Shown: positions 9,731 through 18,234, numbered from the stretch's first letter. The stretch is 64,000 bases of DNA from Streptomyces rubiginosohelvolus (GCF_014649875.1 NZ_BMTW01000020.1:1-64000); one strand, 5' to 3'. Notes: generated by a model not told the origin, from the letters alone. Translations and numbers: made by a program.

Positions 9731-10497
9731 GCCTCGCTCGCCTCCCACTTCTGCTGGAGCTTGTTCATGTTGCCCATCCACCGGTCGGGATCGGCGGCGC
9801 GGGCCTGGTAGTACCCGGCCACCTCGGGGTGCGGCAGGACCAGGAAGCGGTCGGCGTCCATCGCCTCGAACAGGGCGTCGGCGACGGCGTCCGGCTCGAT
9901 GGCGCCGGGGGCGAGGACCAGCTCGCCGGCCGAACCTGCGGCGGTGAGCATGTCGGTGCGCACGCCCTGGGGACAGATCGCGTGGACCTTGATCCCGCGG
10001 TGGCGGTAGGTGAGCGAGAGCCACTCGGCGAAGGCCACCGCCCCGTGCTTGGTGACGCTGTACGGGGCGGCGCCGATCATCGTCAGCAGCCCGGCGGCGG
10101 ACGCGGTGGTGACGAACCGCCCGCTGCCGCGCTCCAGCCAGTCCGGCAGGAGGGCCTTGGCCGCGCGGACGTGGGCCATCACGTTGACGTCCCAGGCGGC
10201 GGCCCAGACGTCCTCGTCGGCGAACGCGTCACCGGGCGAGGCCAGACCGGCGTTGGCGCAGTAGACGTCGACCGTGCCGTCCAGCGCCTCCCGGGCCGCG
10301 TCCACGATCCCCGAGGCGTCCCCGGCGACGGCGATGCCGCCGATCTCCTTCGCGAGCGGTTCGATCCGCGCGAGGTCGAGGTCGTTGACGACGACCCGCG
10401 CCCCTCCGGCGGCGAACCTGCGGGCCAGAGCGGCTCCGATGCCGCCTCCGGCCCCTGTGACCACCACGCCGGCGCCCTGCACCGTACCCATCGTCAT
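9727..10497 (-). CDS. Short-chain dehydrogenase/reductase
   Basis: 256 residues. The cofactor motif VVVTGAGGGIGAAL, the NAG-like CANAGL, and the catalytic Tyr-x3-Lys in APYSVTKHGAVAFAEWL mark a classical SDR. First gene of the SDR - ligase - tetR operon, so likely acts on a fatty, alicyclic or aromatic alcohol or ketone whose acid is then CoA-activated (inference). ATG 10497 has GGAGAGG just upstream; a second ATG lies at 10491. Confidence 0.85.
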   Translation of the reverse strand: MTMGTVQGAGVVVTGAGGGIGAALARRFAAGGARVVVNDLDLARIEPLAKEIGGIAVAGDASGIVDAAREALDGTVDVYCANAGLASPGDAFADEDVWAAAWDVNVMAHVRAAKALLPDWLERGSGRFVTTASAAGLLTMIGAAPYSVTKHGAVAFAEWLSLTYRHRGIKVHAICPQGVRTDMLTAAGSAGELVLAPGAIEPDAVADALFEAMDADRFLVLPHPEVAGYYQARAADPDRWMGNMNKLQQKWEASEA

Positions 10498-10531
10498 CCC
10501 GCCTCTCCGATCCGGCTGCACCGGCAGACTA

Positions 10532-10543
10532 ACCGGTCGGTAT
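10532..10543. promoter_or_regulatory. ATACCGACCGGT operator upstream of the SDR operon
   Basis: The plus strand reads ACCGGTCGGTAT; with flanking bases it approximates the palindrome ACCGACCGGTCGGT (12 of 14). It ends 34 bases upstream of the SDR start and matches the sites at 3309 and 28971. Confidence 0.55.
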
Positions 10544-10709
10544 GTGATCGGGAAAGGGGCGGGAGCGGCCGGGGAAGAGCCGCGGAAGGACCGGGGCGGA
10601 GTACGGGGGGCGGCTCGGGGAATCGGCGCGGCCCAGGTCGTTCCGCGCGGCCCCGGCCCGCGCTAGCGTGCGTGGCCATGACAGTCGGCGCGATCATGGA
10701 GGTAGCGGA

Positions 10710-11984
10710 ATGAGCCTGTCCCGACGTGGTGTGCTGGCCGCGGGAGGCGCGATGGGAGCGCTCGCGGCGACGGCGGCCGGCACCGGTGGTGCCTCCGCCG
10801 CCCCCGGACGCGGCCCGAGGCACGGGCGCGGCGGGGTGCGTACCGGCTTCGACCGGCTGGCGGCCGACGGCTACCGGCTGCTGCGGGGCCAGAAGGTGGG
10901 GGTCGTCACCAACCCGACCGGCATCACCGCCGACGTCCGGCACATCGTCGATGTGATGCACCCGGACGAGCGGGTGAACCTGACCTCCGTGTTCGGCCCC
11001 GAGCACGGGTTCCGGGGCACCGCGCAGGCGGGCGGCTCCGAGGGCCGGTACGACGACCCGGCGACCGGGCTGCCGGTCTACGACACGTACCTCAAGAGCG
11101 GGCAGGACCTCGCGGACATCTTCACCGCGTCGGGCGTGGACACCGTCGTCTTCGACATCCAGGACGCGGGTGCGCGCTTCTACACGTACATCTGGACGCT
11201 GTACGACTGCATGGAGGCGGCTGCGCTCGCGGGCAAGCGGCTCGTCGTGCTGGACCGGCCGAACCCGGTGACCGGGCGGGCGGCGCTGGGCCCGGTGCTG
11301 GACCCGGCGTTCGCCACGTTCGTCGGCCGCCGGGAGATCGCCCAGGCGCACGGGATGACGGTGGCGGAGCTGGCGCTGTTCTTCAACACGGAGTTCCTGC
11401 ACGAGAAACCGGTACAGCTTGAGGTGGTGACGATGTCGGGGTGGCGGCGCTCGGACTTCTTCGACGACACCGGGCTGCCGTGGGTGCCGCCGAGCCCGAA
11501 CATGCCGACGCCCGAGACGGCCCTGGTCTACTCCGGGACCTGCCTCTTCGAGGGGACGAACCTCTCCGAGGGCCGGGGCACCACGCGCCCCTTCGAACTC
11601 CTCGGCGCGGAGGGCATCGACCACCGCTGGGCGGCCGCGGCGAACGCGCTGGACCTGCCGGGGGTCGCCTTCAGGGAGGCGTACTTCGCGCCGACGTTCT
11701 CCAAGTTCCAGGGCAAGACGGTGGGCGGGGTCCAGCTCCACGTCCTCGACCGGGAGGTCTTCGACCCGGTCCGCACCGGGATCGCCCTGCTGGTCACCGC
11801 GAAGCGGACGTGGAGCGGCTTCGCCTGGCGGCCGGACAACTGGATCGACAAGCTCACCGGGAACACCCGGGTCCGCACGATGATCGACGCGGGCGCCGAC
11901 ACGGACGCGGTGGTACGGGCGTGGCAGCGGGACCTGTCGGCGTTCCGGGCGAAGCGGCGGAGGTATCTGAGGTACGAGGGCTAG
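10710..11984 (+). CDS. namZ: Exo-beta-N-acetylmuramidase NamZ family (DUF1343), Tat-exported
   Basis: 424 residues. The N-terminus MSLSRRGVLAAGGAMGALAA is a twin-arginine signal. The body has the DUF1343 hallmarks: GVVTNPTG, SVFGPEHGFRG, the VFDIQDAGARFYTYIWTL segment, LDRPNP, and WVPPSPNMPT followed by EGTNLSEGRGTTRPFE. Characterised members release MurNAc from the non-reducing end of peptidoglycan fragments, so it should act outside the membrane in wall turnover. ATG 10710 has GGAGG 7 bases upstream. Converges with the GNAT gene, 9 bases apart. Confidence 0.88.
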   Translation: MSLSRRGVLAAGGAMGALAATAAGTGGASAAPGRGPRHGRGGVRTGFDRLAADGYRLLRGQKVGVVTNPTGITADVRHIVDVMHPDERVNLTSVFGPEHGFRGTAQAGGSEGRYDDPATGLPVYDTYLKSGQDLADIFTASGVDTVVFDIQDAGARFYTYIWTLYDCMEAAALAGKRLVVLDRPNPVTGRAALGPVLDPAFATFVGRREIAQAHGMTVAELALFFNTEFLHEKPVQLEVVTMSGWRRSDFFDDTGLPWVPPSPNMPTPETALVYSGTCLFEGTNLSEGRGTTRPFELLGAEGIDHRWAAAANALDLPGVAFREAYFAPTFSKFQGKTVGGVQLHVLDREVFDPVRTGIALLVTAKRTWSGFAWRPDNWIDKLTGNTRVRTMIDAGADTDAVVRAWQRDLSAFRAKRRRYLRYEG

Positions 11985-11993
11985 CCTCTCGGC

Positions 11994-12479
11994 TCAGGCT
12001 GCCGTGAGATCCATGTCGCCGAGGTACTCGCCGTCGTCCGTGAGGCCCCGCTTGCGGTAGCCGAGCCGGAGGTAGAACTCCTCGGGCCCGCCCTCGCCGG
12101 GTTTCCAGGTCACGGTCGAGACCGTCCCGCCGCGCCGGCGGATCTCCTCGTTCACCGCCCCGACGGCGAACCGCCCGTAGCCCCGGCCCTGCTCCCCCGC
12201 GGCGACGGCGAGTCGCCAGAGCCCGGAGCGCTTCGGGGCGTCCGGCACCCCGGCGTCGAAGTCGAACGCCAGGTCGAAGTACGCCATGACGAAGCCGACG
12301 GCGCGCTCACCGTCGCAGATCAGCCGGGGCCAGGCGAGGTCCGGATGCACATAGGCCTCGGCCAGGGACTGCGCGACCGGGGAGACGAACCTGCGCTGCT
12401 CGGGTGCGACTTCCAGCCGACAGGCGTCGAGCACATTGTCGGCGGTGATCATTTCCAGGCGCGGTCGAGCTGTTGTCAT
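11994..12479 (-). CDS. GNAT family N-acetyltransferase
   Basis: 161 residues. The acetyl-CoA-binding motif A is visible as LAVAAGEQGRGYGRFAVGAVNEEIRRRG, followed by the C-terminal FYLRLGYRKRGL. The N-terminal half (PEQRRFVSPVAQSLAEAYVHPDLAWPRLI) resembles the polyamine/BltD-type acetyltransferases, so a small amine is a possible acceptor (uncertain). Start at ATG 12479. The 234-base upstream gap holds a GGGCCC palindrome near 12500 but no other clear signal. Confidence 0.8.
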   Translation of the reverse strand: MTTARPRLEMITADNVLDACRLEVAPEQRRFVSPVAQSLAEAYVHPDLAWPRLICDGERAVGFVMAYFDLAFDFDAGVPDAPKRSGLWRLAVAAGEQGRGYGRFAVGAVNEEIRRRGGTVSTVTWKPGEGGPEEFYLRLGYRKRGLTDDGEYLGDMDLTAA

Positions 12480-12713
12480 GGGCGAACCCAACCTCACGGG
12501 CCCGTGCCGGCGCCAGGGGATTTCGCCACTCGCGCAAGGAGCGCACGCCCGCGCACCACCCGCCCGAGCGCCGCTCCGCTTCCGCCCATGGCACCCCACC
12601 CCACATGGGGATTCTCGGCCAATGGACGGATTTCATCTTTCGATGGAGCCGAAACGGGCAGGCGTACGTCCATTCCATGACGTCCAAGGACGAGCAACGG
12701 AGGTGGCGGTGTC

Positions 12714-13331
12714 ATGGCCGGTTTCCGGAGTCTTGCGAGACAGGTCCGAGATCCGCGGGGTGATCTGGCCCTGCGGCGGTATTCGCTGCGGAAGTGTTTG
12801 GAGAGGTTCGCCCCGTACGGGCACCGGGCGACCTGGGACCATCTGTGCGCCCGGCACGGGCTCGACCCCGAGGACCGGGAGCCCGATCCGGTGCGCCTGC
12901 TGCGCGCGCTGGACGAACTGGAGGAGGCGCGGGCGGTCTGGCTCGCGTACGAAGCGGGGTTCGCGGAGCGGCGGCGGCGCGAGAAGCACGCGGGGCTGCG
13001 GCGGCCCGGCGCGTTCGACGACTGGCACCGGCGCACCTGGGGCGGTCACGGGGTGGCTCGCTGCACCGACCCGGGCGTCCATCCCACGGAGCCGCTCGCA
13101 GAGGTCCTGCGCCGACTGATCGCGGCTCTCGGCTCCGGTCCCGGCTCGGCCTGTCCGGTCTGTGCGGGCACCGGCATCGAGTGGCGGCAGGAGCGGGGCG
13201 AGGAGCCGTGGGCGGGCCCGGTGTGCACGGGCTGCGGGATCGCGGTGCCGCAGCCCGCCCTGACCGACCGCACACTGGCCAGGGCCCGGCTGCCACGGCA
13301 CCGGAGGCCGGCCGCGGCGGCGGCCGCGTGA
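12714..13331 (+). CDS. Conserved hypothetical protein with C-terminal zinc-ribbon-like motif
   Basis: 205 residues, function unknown. The N-terminal half is charged and probably helical; the C-terminal part has paired cysteines CPVCAGTG (about residue 147) and CTGCG (about residue 170), the spacing of a small zinc ribbon. It ends in basic and alanine-rich residues. ATG 12714 has GGAGG about 9 bases upstream. Followed by soxR on the other strand, tail to tail. Confidence 0.65.
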   Translation: MAGFRSLARQVRDPRGDLALRRYSLRKCLERFAPYGHRATWDHLCARHGLDPEDREPDPVRLLRALDELEEARAVWLAYEAGFAERRRREKHAGLRRPGAFDDWHRRTWGGHGVARCTDPGVHPTEPLAEVLRRLIAALGSGPGSACPVCAGTGIEWRQERGEEPWAGPVCTGCGIAVPQPALTDRTLARARLPRHRRPAAAAAA

Positions 13332-13353
13332 GGTGACGTAACCAAGAACGACG

Positions 13354-13385
13354 TTCGGTACTTCGGTACTTCGGTACTTCGGTGC
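13354..13385. repeat. Four tandem copies of 8-bp TTCGGTAC next to the soxR stop
   Basis: Units at 13354-13361, 13362-13369 and 13370-13377 are identical; the fourth (13378-13385) differs by one base and touches the soxR stop codon. Likely a replication-slippage array between convergent genes. Confidence 0.85.
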
Positions 13386-13864
13386 TAAGGACGGTCTTCG
13401 GTCGGCTGCTTGCGTTCGGGCATCAGACGGGAACCGGTGATCTTCTCGCCGTTGATGTCGTCGGGGTTGGAGAGGACGCAGGTCTCCAGCGACAGACAGC
13501 CGCAGCCGATGCAGTCGGTCAGATGGTCGCGCAACCGGTGCAACTGCGTGATGCGCTCGTCCAGTTCCTTGCGCCATGCCTCGGAGAGACGGGCCCAGTC
13601 CTCGCGGTTCGGCGTGCGCTCCTCGGGCAGTTCGGCGAGCGCGTCCCGGATCGTGGCCAGCGGAATGCCGACGCGCTGGGCCGCCCGGACGAACGCGACC
13701 CGGCGCAGTGCGTCACGGGAGTACCGGCGCTGGTTGCCGCTGGTGCGGCTGCTGGTGATCAGGCCCTTGGACTCGTAGAAGTGCAGGGCCGAGACGGCGG
13801 CGCCGCTGCGCGCCGAGAGCTGGCCGACCGAGAGTTCGTGGAGTGTCTGTGGGATCTGGGGCAC
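13385..13864 (-). CDS. soxR: Redox-sensing transcriptional activator SoxR
   Basis: 159 residues. A MerR-type winged helix ([24 protein letters not shown]...[23 protein letters not shown]), a coiled-coil dimerisation helix, and the SoxR cysteine cluster [12 protein letters not shown], which holds the 2Fe-2S sensor. In streptomycetes SoxR responds to redox-active pigments and antibiotics rather than running an oxidative-stress regulon through SoxS. Starts with GTG at 13864. Confidence 0.93.
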   Translation of the reverse strand: MPQIPQTLHELSVGQLSARSGAAVSALHFYESKGLITSSRTSGNQRRYSRDALRRVAFVRAAQRVGIPLATIRDALAELPEERTPNREDWARLSEAWRKELDERITQLHRLRDHLTDCIGCGCLSLETCVLSNPDDINGEKITGSRLMPERKQPTEDRP

Positions 13865-13887
13865 CCCTCAAACCTACTGCCATGTCG

Positions 13888-13916
13888 TTGACAGGAACGG
13901 GCCGCCCAACGATGCT
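13888..13916 (+). promoter_or_regulatory. Predicted promoter of the maoC gene
   Basis: TTGACA (13888-13893), a 17-base spacer and GATGCT (13911-13916). The -35 is consensus, the -10 weak. The 16-bp operator at 13915-13930 would overlap the -10 and transcription start, an ideal place for repression. Confidence 0.5.
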
Positions 13917-13930
13917 GAGCAAGCGCTTAG
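13915..13930. promoter_or_regulatory. Operator copy 1, CTGAGCAAGCGCTTAG, upstream of maoC
   Basis: Imperfect palindrome with outer half-sites CTnAGC and GCTnAG and the inner perfect palindrome AAGCGCTT. It ends 47 bases before the maoC ATG. The identical 16-mer precedes the tetR gene at 15116-15131, so the TetR encoded between them probably controls both. Confidence 0.75.
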
Positions 13931-13977
13931 ACATCGCGCCGGATGGTGCGTCGAGCCGGAAGGCAGGGACCGGGAAC

Positions 13978-14439
13978 ATGGCAGAGCCGAGGATCTTCAC
14001 GTCCGCGCAGGAGCTGCGGGACGGTGTGGGCGAGCAGCTGGGACACAGCGACTGGCTGGAGATCGAGCAGCAGAGGATCGACCGGTTCGCCGAGGCGACC
14101 GGCGACCACCAGTGGATCCACGTGGACCCGGAGCGGGCGAAGGACGGGCCGTTCGGCACGACCATCGCGCACGGCTATCTGACGCTCTCGCTGCTGCCCG
14201 CGCTGGTACCGCAGGTGATGCGGGTCGAGGGCATGAAGATGGGCATCAACTACGGGACCAACAAGGTCCGTTTCCCCTCGACCGTCCCCGTCGGCTCGCG
14301 GCTGCGGGCCACGGCGGTGCTCCGGGAGGTCACGGAGGTGGGCGGCGGCGTGCAGGTCACGGCGGTCGTCACCGTCGAGCGCGAGGACAGCGAGAAGCCG
14401 GCCTGTGTCGCGGAGTCGGTGTCCCGCTACTACTTCTGA
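13978..14439 (+). CDS. MaoC family (R)-hydratase
   Basis: 153 residues. The hot-dog-fold hydratase motif is clear: FAEATGDHQWIHVDPERAKDGPFGTTIAHGYLTLSLLP, with catalytic Asp and His. Such enzymes hydrate trans-2-enoyl-CoA to (R)-3-hydroxyacyl-CoA in fatty-acid degradation or precursor supply. The ATG at 13978 fits the family start. Its 3' end overlaps the convergent tetR gene by 10 bases. Regulation by that TetR through the shared 16-mer is likely. Confidence 0.9.
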   Translation: MAEPRIFTSAQELRDGVGEQLGHSDWLEIEQQRIDRFAEATGDHQWIHVDPERAKDGPFGTTIAHGYLTLSLLPALVPQVMRVEGMKMGINYGTNKVRFPSTVPVGSRLRATAVLREVTEVGGGVQVTAVVTVEREDSEKPACVAESVSRYYF

Positions 14440-15068
14440 CCCGAAGGCGTACGGGCCCCGACCATCCGCAGGACGAGGTCGGCGTACAACTCGCCGACCT
14501 CGTCGGGCGTACGGCTGCCCTGGGCGTTGAACCAGCGGGCCACGTCGATGCAGAGGGAGAGCACCGCGAGCGTGGTGCCGGGGACGTCGGGGACGTCGAA
14601 CTCGCCGTCGCGCACCCCTTCGCCGATGATCCGGCGCACCACCGCGTCGCTCCTGCGCCGCAGCGCGACGATCTCGGTGCGGTGCTCCTCGCCCAGCGCG
14701 TCGAGCTCGTACTGCACGACCCGGGCGGTGGTGTGGCGCTCCGCGTGCCAGCGGACGAAGGAGCGGACGGCTCCGGCGAGCCGTTCGGCGGCCGTGCCGT
14801 CCCGGTCCGCCTCGGTGTCGAGCACGTACAGCGCCCGCTCGTGACCGATCTTGCTGATCCGGTGGAGCAGCTCTTCCTTGGTCTTGAAGTGGATGTAGAG
14901 CGCGGCCGGGCTCATGCCGGCCCGGCCGGCGATGTCACGGGTGGTGGTCGCGTGGTACCCGCGCTCGGCGAAGGCGTCCACGGCGGCGACGAGGAGCCGC
15001 CTGGCCGCCTCGGGAGTGACCTCGCCCCACGGCGTGTCCTCGCCGGTCGTCTCCTCCGCCGCACTCAT
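14430..15068 (-). CDS. TetR family regulator of fatty-acid metabolism
   Basis: 212 residues. HTH region LLVAAVDAFAERGYHATTTRDIAGRAGMSPAALYIHFKTKEELL; the C-terminal domain is of the KstR2/FadR-like type seen in acyl-CoA-sensing regulators. It faces maoC tail to tail with a 10-base overlap. The same 16-bp operator lies 47 bases upstream of both this gene and maoC, so it is expected to be autoregulated and to repress maoC until an acyl-CoA ligand binds (inference). Confidence 0.88.
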   Translation of the reverse strand: MSAAEETTGEDTPWGEVTPEAARRLLVAAVDAFAERGYHATTTRDIAGRAGMSPAALYIHFKTKEELLHRISKIGHERALYVLDTEADRDGTAAERLAGAVRSFVRWHAERHTTARVVQYELDALGEEHRTEIVALRRRSDAVVRRIIGEGVRDGEFDVPDVPGTTLAVLSLCIDVARWFNAQGSRTPDEVGELYADLVLRMVGARTPSGQK

Positions 15069-15115
15069 CGCCCAGGGCCCCTCTCCGTCAACAGGACGAA
15101 CACCATACCCCGAAC

Positions 15116-15131
15116 CTGAGCAAGCGCTTAG
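15116..15131. promoter_or_regulatory. Operator copy 2, CTGAGCAAGCGCTTAG, upstream of tetR
   Basis: Identical over 16 bases to 13915-13930 and also exactly 47 bases from the start codon it precedes. Confidence 0.75.
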
Positions 15132-15156
15132 GGGTGGTCCGGCCTGCGGTACGGGG

Positions 15157-15447
15157 TCAGAGCTTCTGGAACGGGTCGTGCTCGGCGAGGATCTTCTCCA
15201 GCCGGGCCTGGTCGACCCGGCTGTGGATCTGCCCGGCCTCCTGGCGGTCCCTGATCACCTTGGCGAGCGTGAAGCAGGACGTGACCAGGTAGAGCACGCC
15301 GATGGCGAGGAATCCGCGCACCCAGGCGTCGGCGTCGAGGAAGAAGATACCGAAGGCGACCGCGCCGATGGCCACCATGAAGGAGGCCACGGCCTGGACG
15401 TAGAAGGCTGCGGTGCTCTGCTGCTTGACCGATGTCGTGTCACTCAT
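15157..15447 (-). CDS. YiaA/YiaB-type two-helix membrane protein
   Basis: 96 residues. Two hydrophobic helices (about residues 14-37 and 43-62), with FYVQAVASFMVAIGAVAFGIFFLDADAWVRGFLAIGVLYLVTSCFTLAKVIRD, match the YiaAB two-helix domain, followed by a charged C-terminal tail. Function unknown. Start at ATG 15447, with only a weak ribosome-binding site. Confidence 0.75.
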   Translation of the reverse strand: MSDTTSVKQQSTAAFYVQAVASFMVAIGAVAFGIFFLDADAWVRGFLAIGVLYLVTSCFTLAKVIRDRQEAGQIHSRVDQARLEKILAEHDPFQKL

Positions 15448-15555
15448 GAGCCCAGCATCCGCCGACGTGGCGCACGCCACATCCGTGCCCGTACTCAGGC
15501 CGGTACTCAGACACCCGTACGAGCCCGGGCGCCGGCCAGGAGGCACGGACACCGG

Positions 15556-16707
15556 TCAGAAGGCGGAGACGCCGGTGAGCGCCCGGCCGATGATCAGCTT
15601 CTGGATCTGGCTGGTGCCTTCGTAGAGCGTCATCACCCGGGCGTCCCGCAACAGCTTGCCGACCGGGTACTCGTCGATGTAGCCGTAGCCGCCGAAGACC
15701 TGGAGGGCGTTGTTGGCGCAGCGGACGGCGGCCTCGGAGGCGTACAGCTTGGCCTTCGAGGCGGCGGTGGCGAAATCCTGGCCCCGGTCGATCAGGTCGG
15801 CGACCCGCCAGGTCAGCAGCCGGGCGGCGTCCACGTCCACGGCGATGTCGCTCAGCAGCTCCTGGACGAGCTGGTGGCGGGCGATGACCTTGCCGAACTG
15901 CTCGCGCTCACCGGCGTAGCGCACGGCCGCGTCCAGGGCGGCCTGGGCGATGCCGACACAGCCCGCCGCGACCGACATGCGCCCCTTGGCGAGGGCGGAC
16001 ATGGCGATGGAGAAGCCCTTGCCCTCGGGGCCGAGGAGGCAGGACGCCGGTATCCGGACGTCCTCCAGGACCAGTTCGGCGGTGGCCTGGCCGCGCAGGC
16101 CCAGCTTGCCGTGGATGGTGCGGCGGGAGAGGCCGGGGGTGTCGGCGGGGACGAGGAAGGCGGAGACGCCGCGGTGGCCGGGACTGTCGTTCGTCCGTGC
16201 GAAGAGCAGGACGACGTCGGCCCAGGTGCCGTTGGTGATGAACGTCTTGGTGCCGCTGATCACGTAGCCACCGCCGTCGCGGACGGCCCTGGTGGCAAGG
16301 TTCCCGGCGTCCGAGCCGGTGCCGGGCTCGGTGAGGCCGAAGCAGCCGATCGCCTCGCCGGAGGTGAGCAGGGGCAGCCACTGCCGTTTCTGCTCCTCGC
16401 TCCCCCAGGACGCGATCGTCTTGGCGACGAGGCCGAGCGATACGGAGACGATGCCGCGCACCGAGGAGTCGCCGCGCCCCAGCTCCTCGGTGACCAGACA
16501 GTAGGACAGGTGGTCGCCGCCGGAGCCGCCGTACTCCTCGGGGACGGTCAGCCCGAGGAAGCCGAGACCGCCGAGCTTCTTGACGATCGACCTGTCGACA
16601 TTCTCGGCCCGGTCCCAGGCGACGACATGCGGGGTGACCTCGCGGGCGACGAAGTCCTCGGCCAGTTTCCGGACGGCTTCCTGCTCCACGCTGAGCGCCA
16701 GGTCCAT
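15556..16707 (-). CDS. Acyl-CoA dehydrogenase
   Basis: 383 residues, standard length. ACAD signatures: CFGLTEPGTGSDAGNLATRA, YVISGTKTFITNGTWAD, and the C-terminal QVFGGYGYIDEYPVGKLLRDARVMTLYEGTSQIQKLIIGRAL, with the catalytic glutamate in LYEGT. It oxidises a short- or branched-chain acyl-CoA to the enoyl-CoA with FAD, passing electrons to ETF. Divergent from a TetR gene; the shared 67-base gap contains a perfect 11-bp palindrome. ATG 16707 fits the family start. Confidence 0.92.
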   Translation of the reverse strand: MDLALSVEQEAVRKLAEDFVAREVTPHVVAWDRAENVDRSIVKKLGGLGFLGLTVPEEYGGSGGDHLSYCLVTEELGRGDSSVRGIVSVSLGLVAKTIASWGSEEQKRQWLPLLTSGEAIGCFGLTEPGTGSDAGNLATRAVRDGGGYVISGTKTFITNGTWADVVLLFARTNDSPGHRGVSAFLVPADTPGLSRRTIHGKLGLRGQATAELVLEDVRIPASCLLGPEGKGFSIAMSALAKGRMSVAAGCVGIAQAALDAAVRYAGEREQFGKVIARHQLVQELLSDIAVDVDAARLLTWRVADLIDRGQDFATAASKAKLYASEAAVRCANNALQVFGGYGYIDEYPVGKLLRDARVMTLYEGTSQIQKLIIGRALTGVSAF

Positions 16708-16740
16708 CGTGCGCCACCCCGCTTCCGACGATCGCTTAAT

Positions 16741-16751
16741 TAGCACTGCTA
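16741..16751. promoter_or_regulatory. TAGCA-N-TGCTA palindrome between acd and tetR
   Basis: TAGCACTGCTA is a perfect palindrome around one base, in a locally AT-rich patch between two divergent genes whose starts are 67 bases apart. A good candidate operator for the TetR gene on the right. Confidence 0.55.
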
Positions 16752-16774
16752 GTTTCTGGTTCGCAGGGCCTACT

Positions 16775-17473
16775 ATGAGCCGCATGGCCCGACCGCGCAA
16801 GCCCCTCCTCAGCAGAGACCGCATCGTCGGGGCGGCGAGCGCTCTCGTGGACGCCGAGGGGCTCGACGCCGTCTCCACCCGTCGACTGGCGGCCGTGCTC
16901 GGGGTGAGCGGGCCCTCGCTCTACAACCACTTCCGCAACAAGGAGGAGATCCTCGACGCCGTCGCCGACGCGGTCTCCGCACAGGTCGACCTGTCGATGT
17001 TCGAGGAGTCGGACCGGCGCGACTGGCGTGAGGCCCTGCACGACTGGGCGCTGTCCTACCGGGCCGCGCTCGCCGCGCACCCGCACATCGTCCCGGTCCT
17101 CGCCCGGGGCCCCGGCCGCCGCCCGGCGGGGCTGCGGGTGGCCGACGCGGTGTTCGGGGCGATGGTGGGGGCGGGGTGGCCGCCCGCGCAGGCGACCCGG
17201 ATCGGGGCGCTGATGCGGTACTTCATCACCGGCTCGGCGCTGGGCTCCTTCGCCGGGGGCTTCGTCGACGACGAGACCGCCTACGACCCGGCCGACTATC
17301 CGCACCTCGGCCAGGCCCACCTGCTCGCCGACCACCGCCGTCAGGTCGACGAAGGGGCCTTCGAGACGGGGCTGCGGGCGCTGCTCGACGGGCTGGCGCT
17401 CCAGTACGAGCAGTACGCGCGGGCGGTGGGCGACGACGCGGTGACGGTTCGGCCGGTGCCGAACCGTCCGTGA
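16775..17473 (+). CDS. TetR family regulator with TetR_C-type C-terminal domain
   Basis: 232 residues. HTH: RDRIVGAASALVDAEGLDAVSTRRLAAVLGVSGPSLYNHFRNKEEIL. The C-terminal half (WREALHDWALSYRAALAAHPHIVPVL and MRYFITGSALGSFAGGF) resembles the tetracycline-repressor-type C-terminal domain. Two ATGs, at 16775 and 16784, are possible; neither has a strong ribosome-binding site. Divergent from an acyl-CoA dehydrogenase, its probable target. An ArsR-like gene follows 14 bases downstream. Confidence 0.87.
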   Translation: MSRMARPRKPLLSRDRIVGAASALVDAEGLDAVSTRRLAAVLGVSGPSLYNHFRNKEEILDAVADAVSAQVDLSMFEESDRRDWREALHDWALSYRAALAAHPHIVPVLARGPGRRPAGLRVADAVFGAMVGAGWPPAQATRIGALMRYFITGSALGSFAGGFVDDETAYDPADYPHLGQAHLLADHRRQVDEGAFETGLRALLDGLALQYEQYARAVGDDAVTVRPVPNRP

Positions 17474-17487
17474 CGCACGCTGGACGT

Positions 17488-18234
17488 ATGGACCGTTCCC
17501 CCCGGCCACGGCCGCACGACTCCACCGCCGGACGCCTCGCCGCGCTGGCCGCCCTCCTCGCGGACGAGACCCGCGCGTCCTTCTGCCTGGCGCTGCTGGA
17601 CGGGCGGGCCTGGACCGCCGGTGAGCTGGCCCGGTACGCCGGTGTCGCCCCGTCCACCGCCAGCGAGCACCTGGGGCGGCTGGTCGCGGGCGGGCTGCTC
17701 GCCGAGGAACGGCAGGGCCGTCACCGCTATGTCCGGCTGGCCGGCGAGCGGGCGGCGCACCTGGTGGAGGAGCTGGCCTCCCGCACGATGTCCGGCGAGC
17801 CGGAGCCGCCGCGGTCCCTGCGGGCGGCGAGCGTGGGCAGTGCGCTGGCGCGGGGGCGTACCTGTTACGACCATCTCGCCGGGCGGCTCGGCATCCGGAT
17901 CACCGAGGCGATGACGGTACGGGGGCTGCTGCGGCAGGACACCGGGTTCGCGCTGACCGAGGCGGGCCTGGAGTGGTTCGGGGCGCTCGGCATCCCCCTG
18001 GACCGGTCGGGGCGGCGCCCCCTGGTGCGGGGCTGCCTGGACTGGACGGAGCGGCGTCCGCATCTGGCGGGGGCGGCGGGGGCGGCGCTGTGCGCGCATG
18101 TACTGGGGGTGGGGTGGTGCGAGCGGGTGGGGTCGGGGCGGGCGGTGCGGGTGACTTCGGCGGGGGTGGTGGCGCTGTCGGAGACGCTGGGCGTCGACCC
18201 CGCGTCCCTCACCGCCGACGGCCCGGCCGCCTGA
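17488..18234 (+). CDS. ArsR/winged-helix transcriptional regulator
   Basis: 248 residues. N-terminal ArsR winged helix (RLAALAALLADETRASFCLALLDGRAWTAGELARYAGVAPSTASEHLGRLVAGGLLAEERQGRHRYVRLAG). The long C-terminal part contains CYDHLAGRLGIRITEAM, found in a streptomycete subgroup of unknown ligand; no obvious metal-binding Cys pair. Probably co-transcribed with the TetR gene. Downstream lies the REP cluster. Confidence 0.8.
   Translation: MDRSPRPRPHDSTAGRLAALAALLADETRASFCLALLDGRAWTAGELARYAGVAPSTASEHLGRLVAGGLLAEERQGRHRYVRLAGERAAHLVEELASRTMSGEPEPPRSLRAASVGSALARGRTCYDHLAGRLGIRITEAMTVRGLLRQDTGFALTEAGLEWFGALGIPLDRSGRRPLVRGCLDWTERRPHLAGAAGAALCAHVLGVGWCERVGSGRAVRVTSAGVVALSETLGVDPASLTADGPAA

Noticed and set aside
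13862-13900. A SoxR box in the soxR promoter region
   Set aside because: Only a CCTCAA half-site (13866-13871) is seen; there is no matching TTGAGG at the expected spacing.
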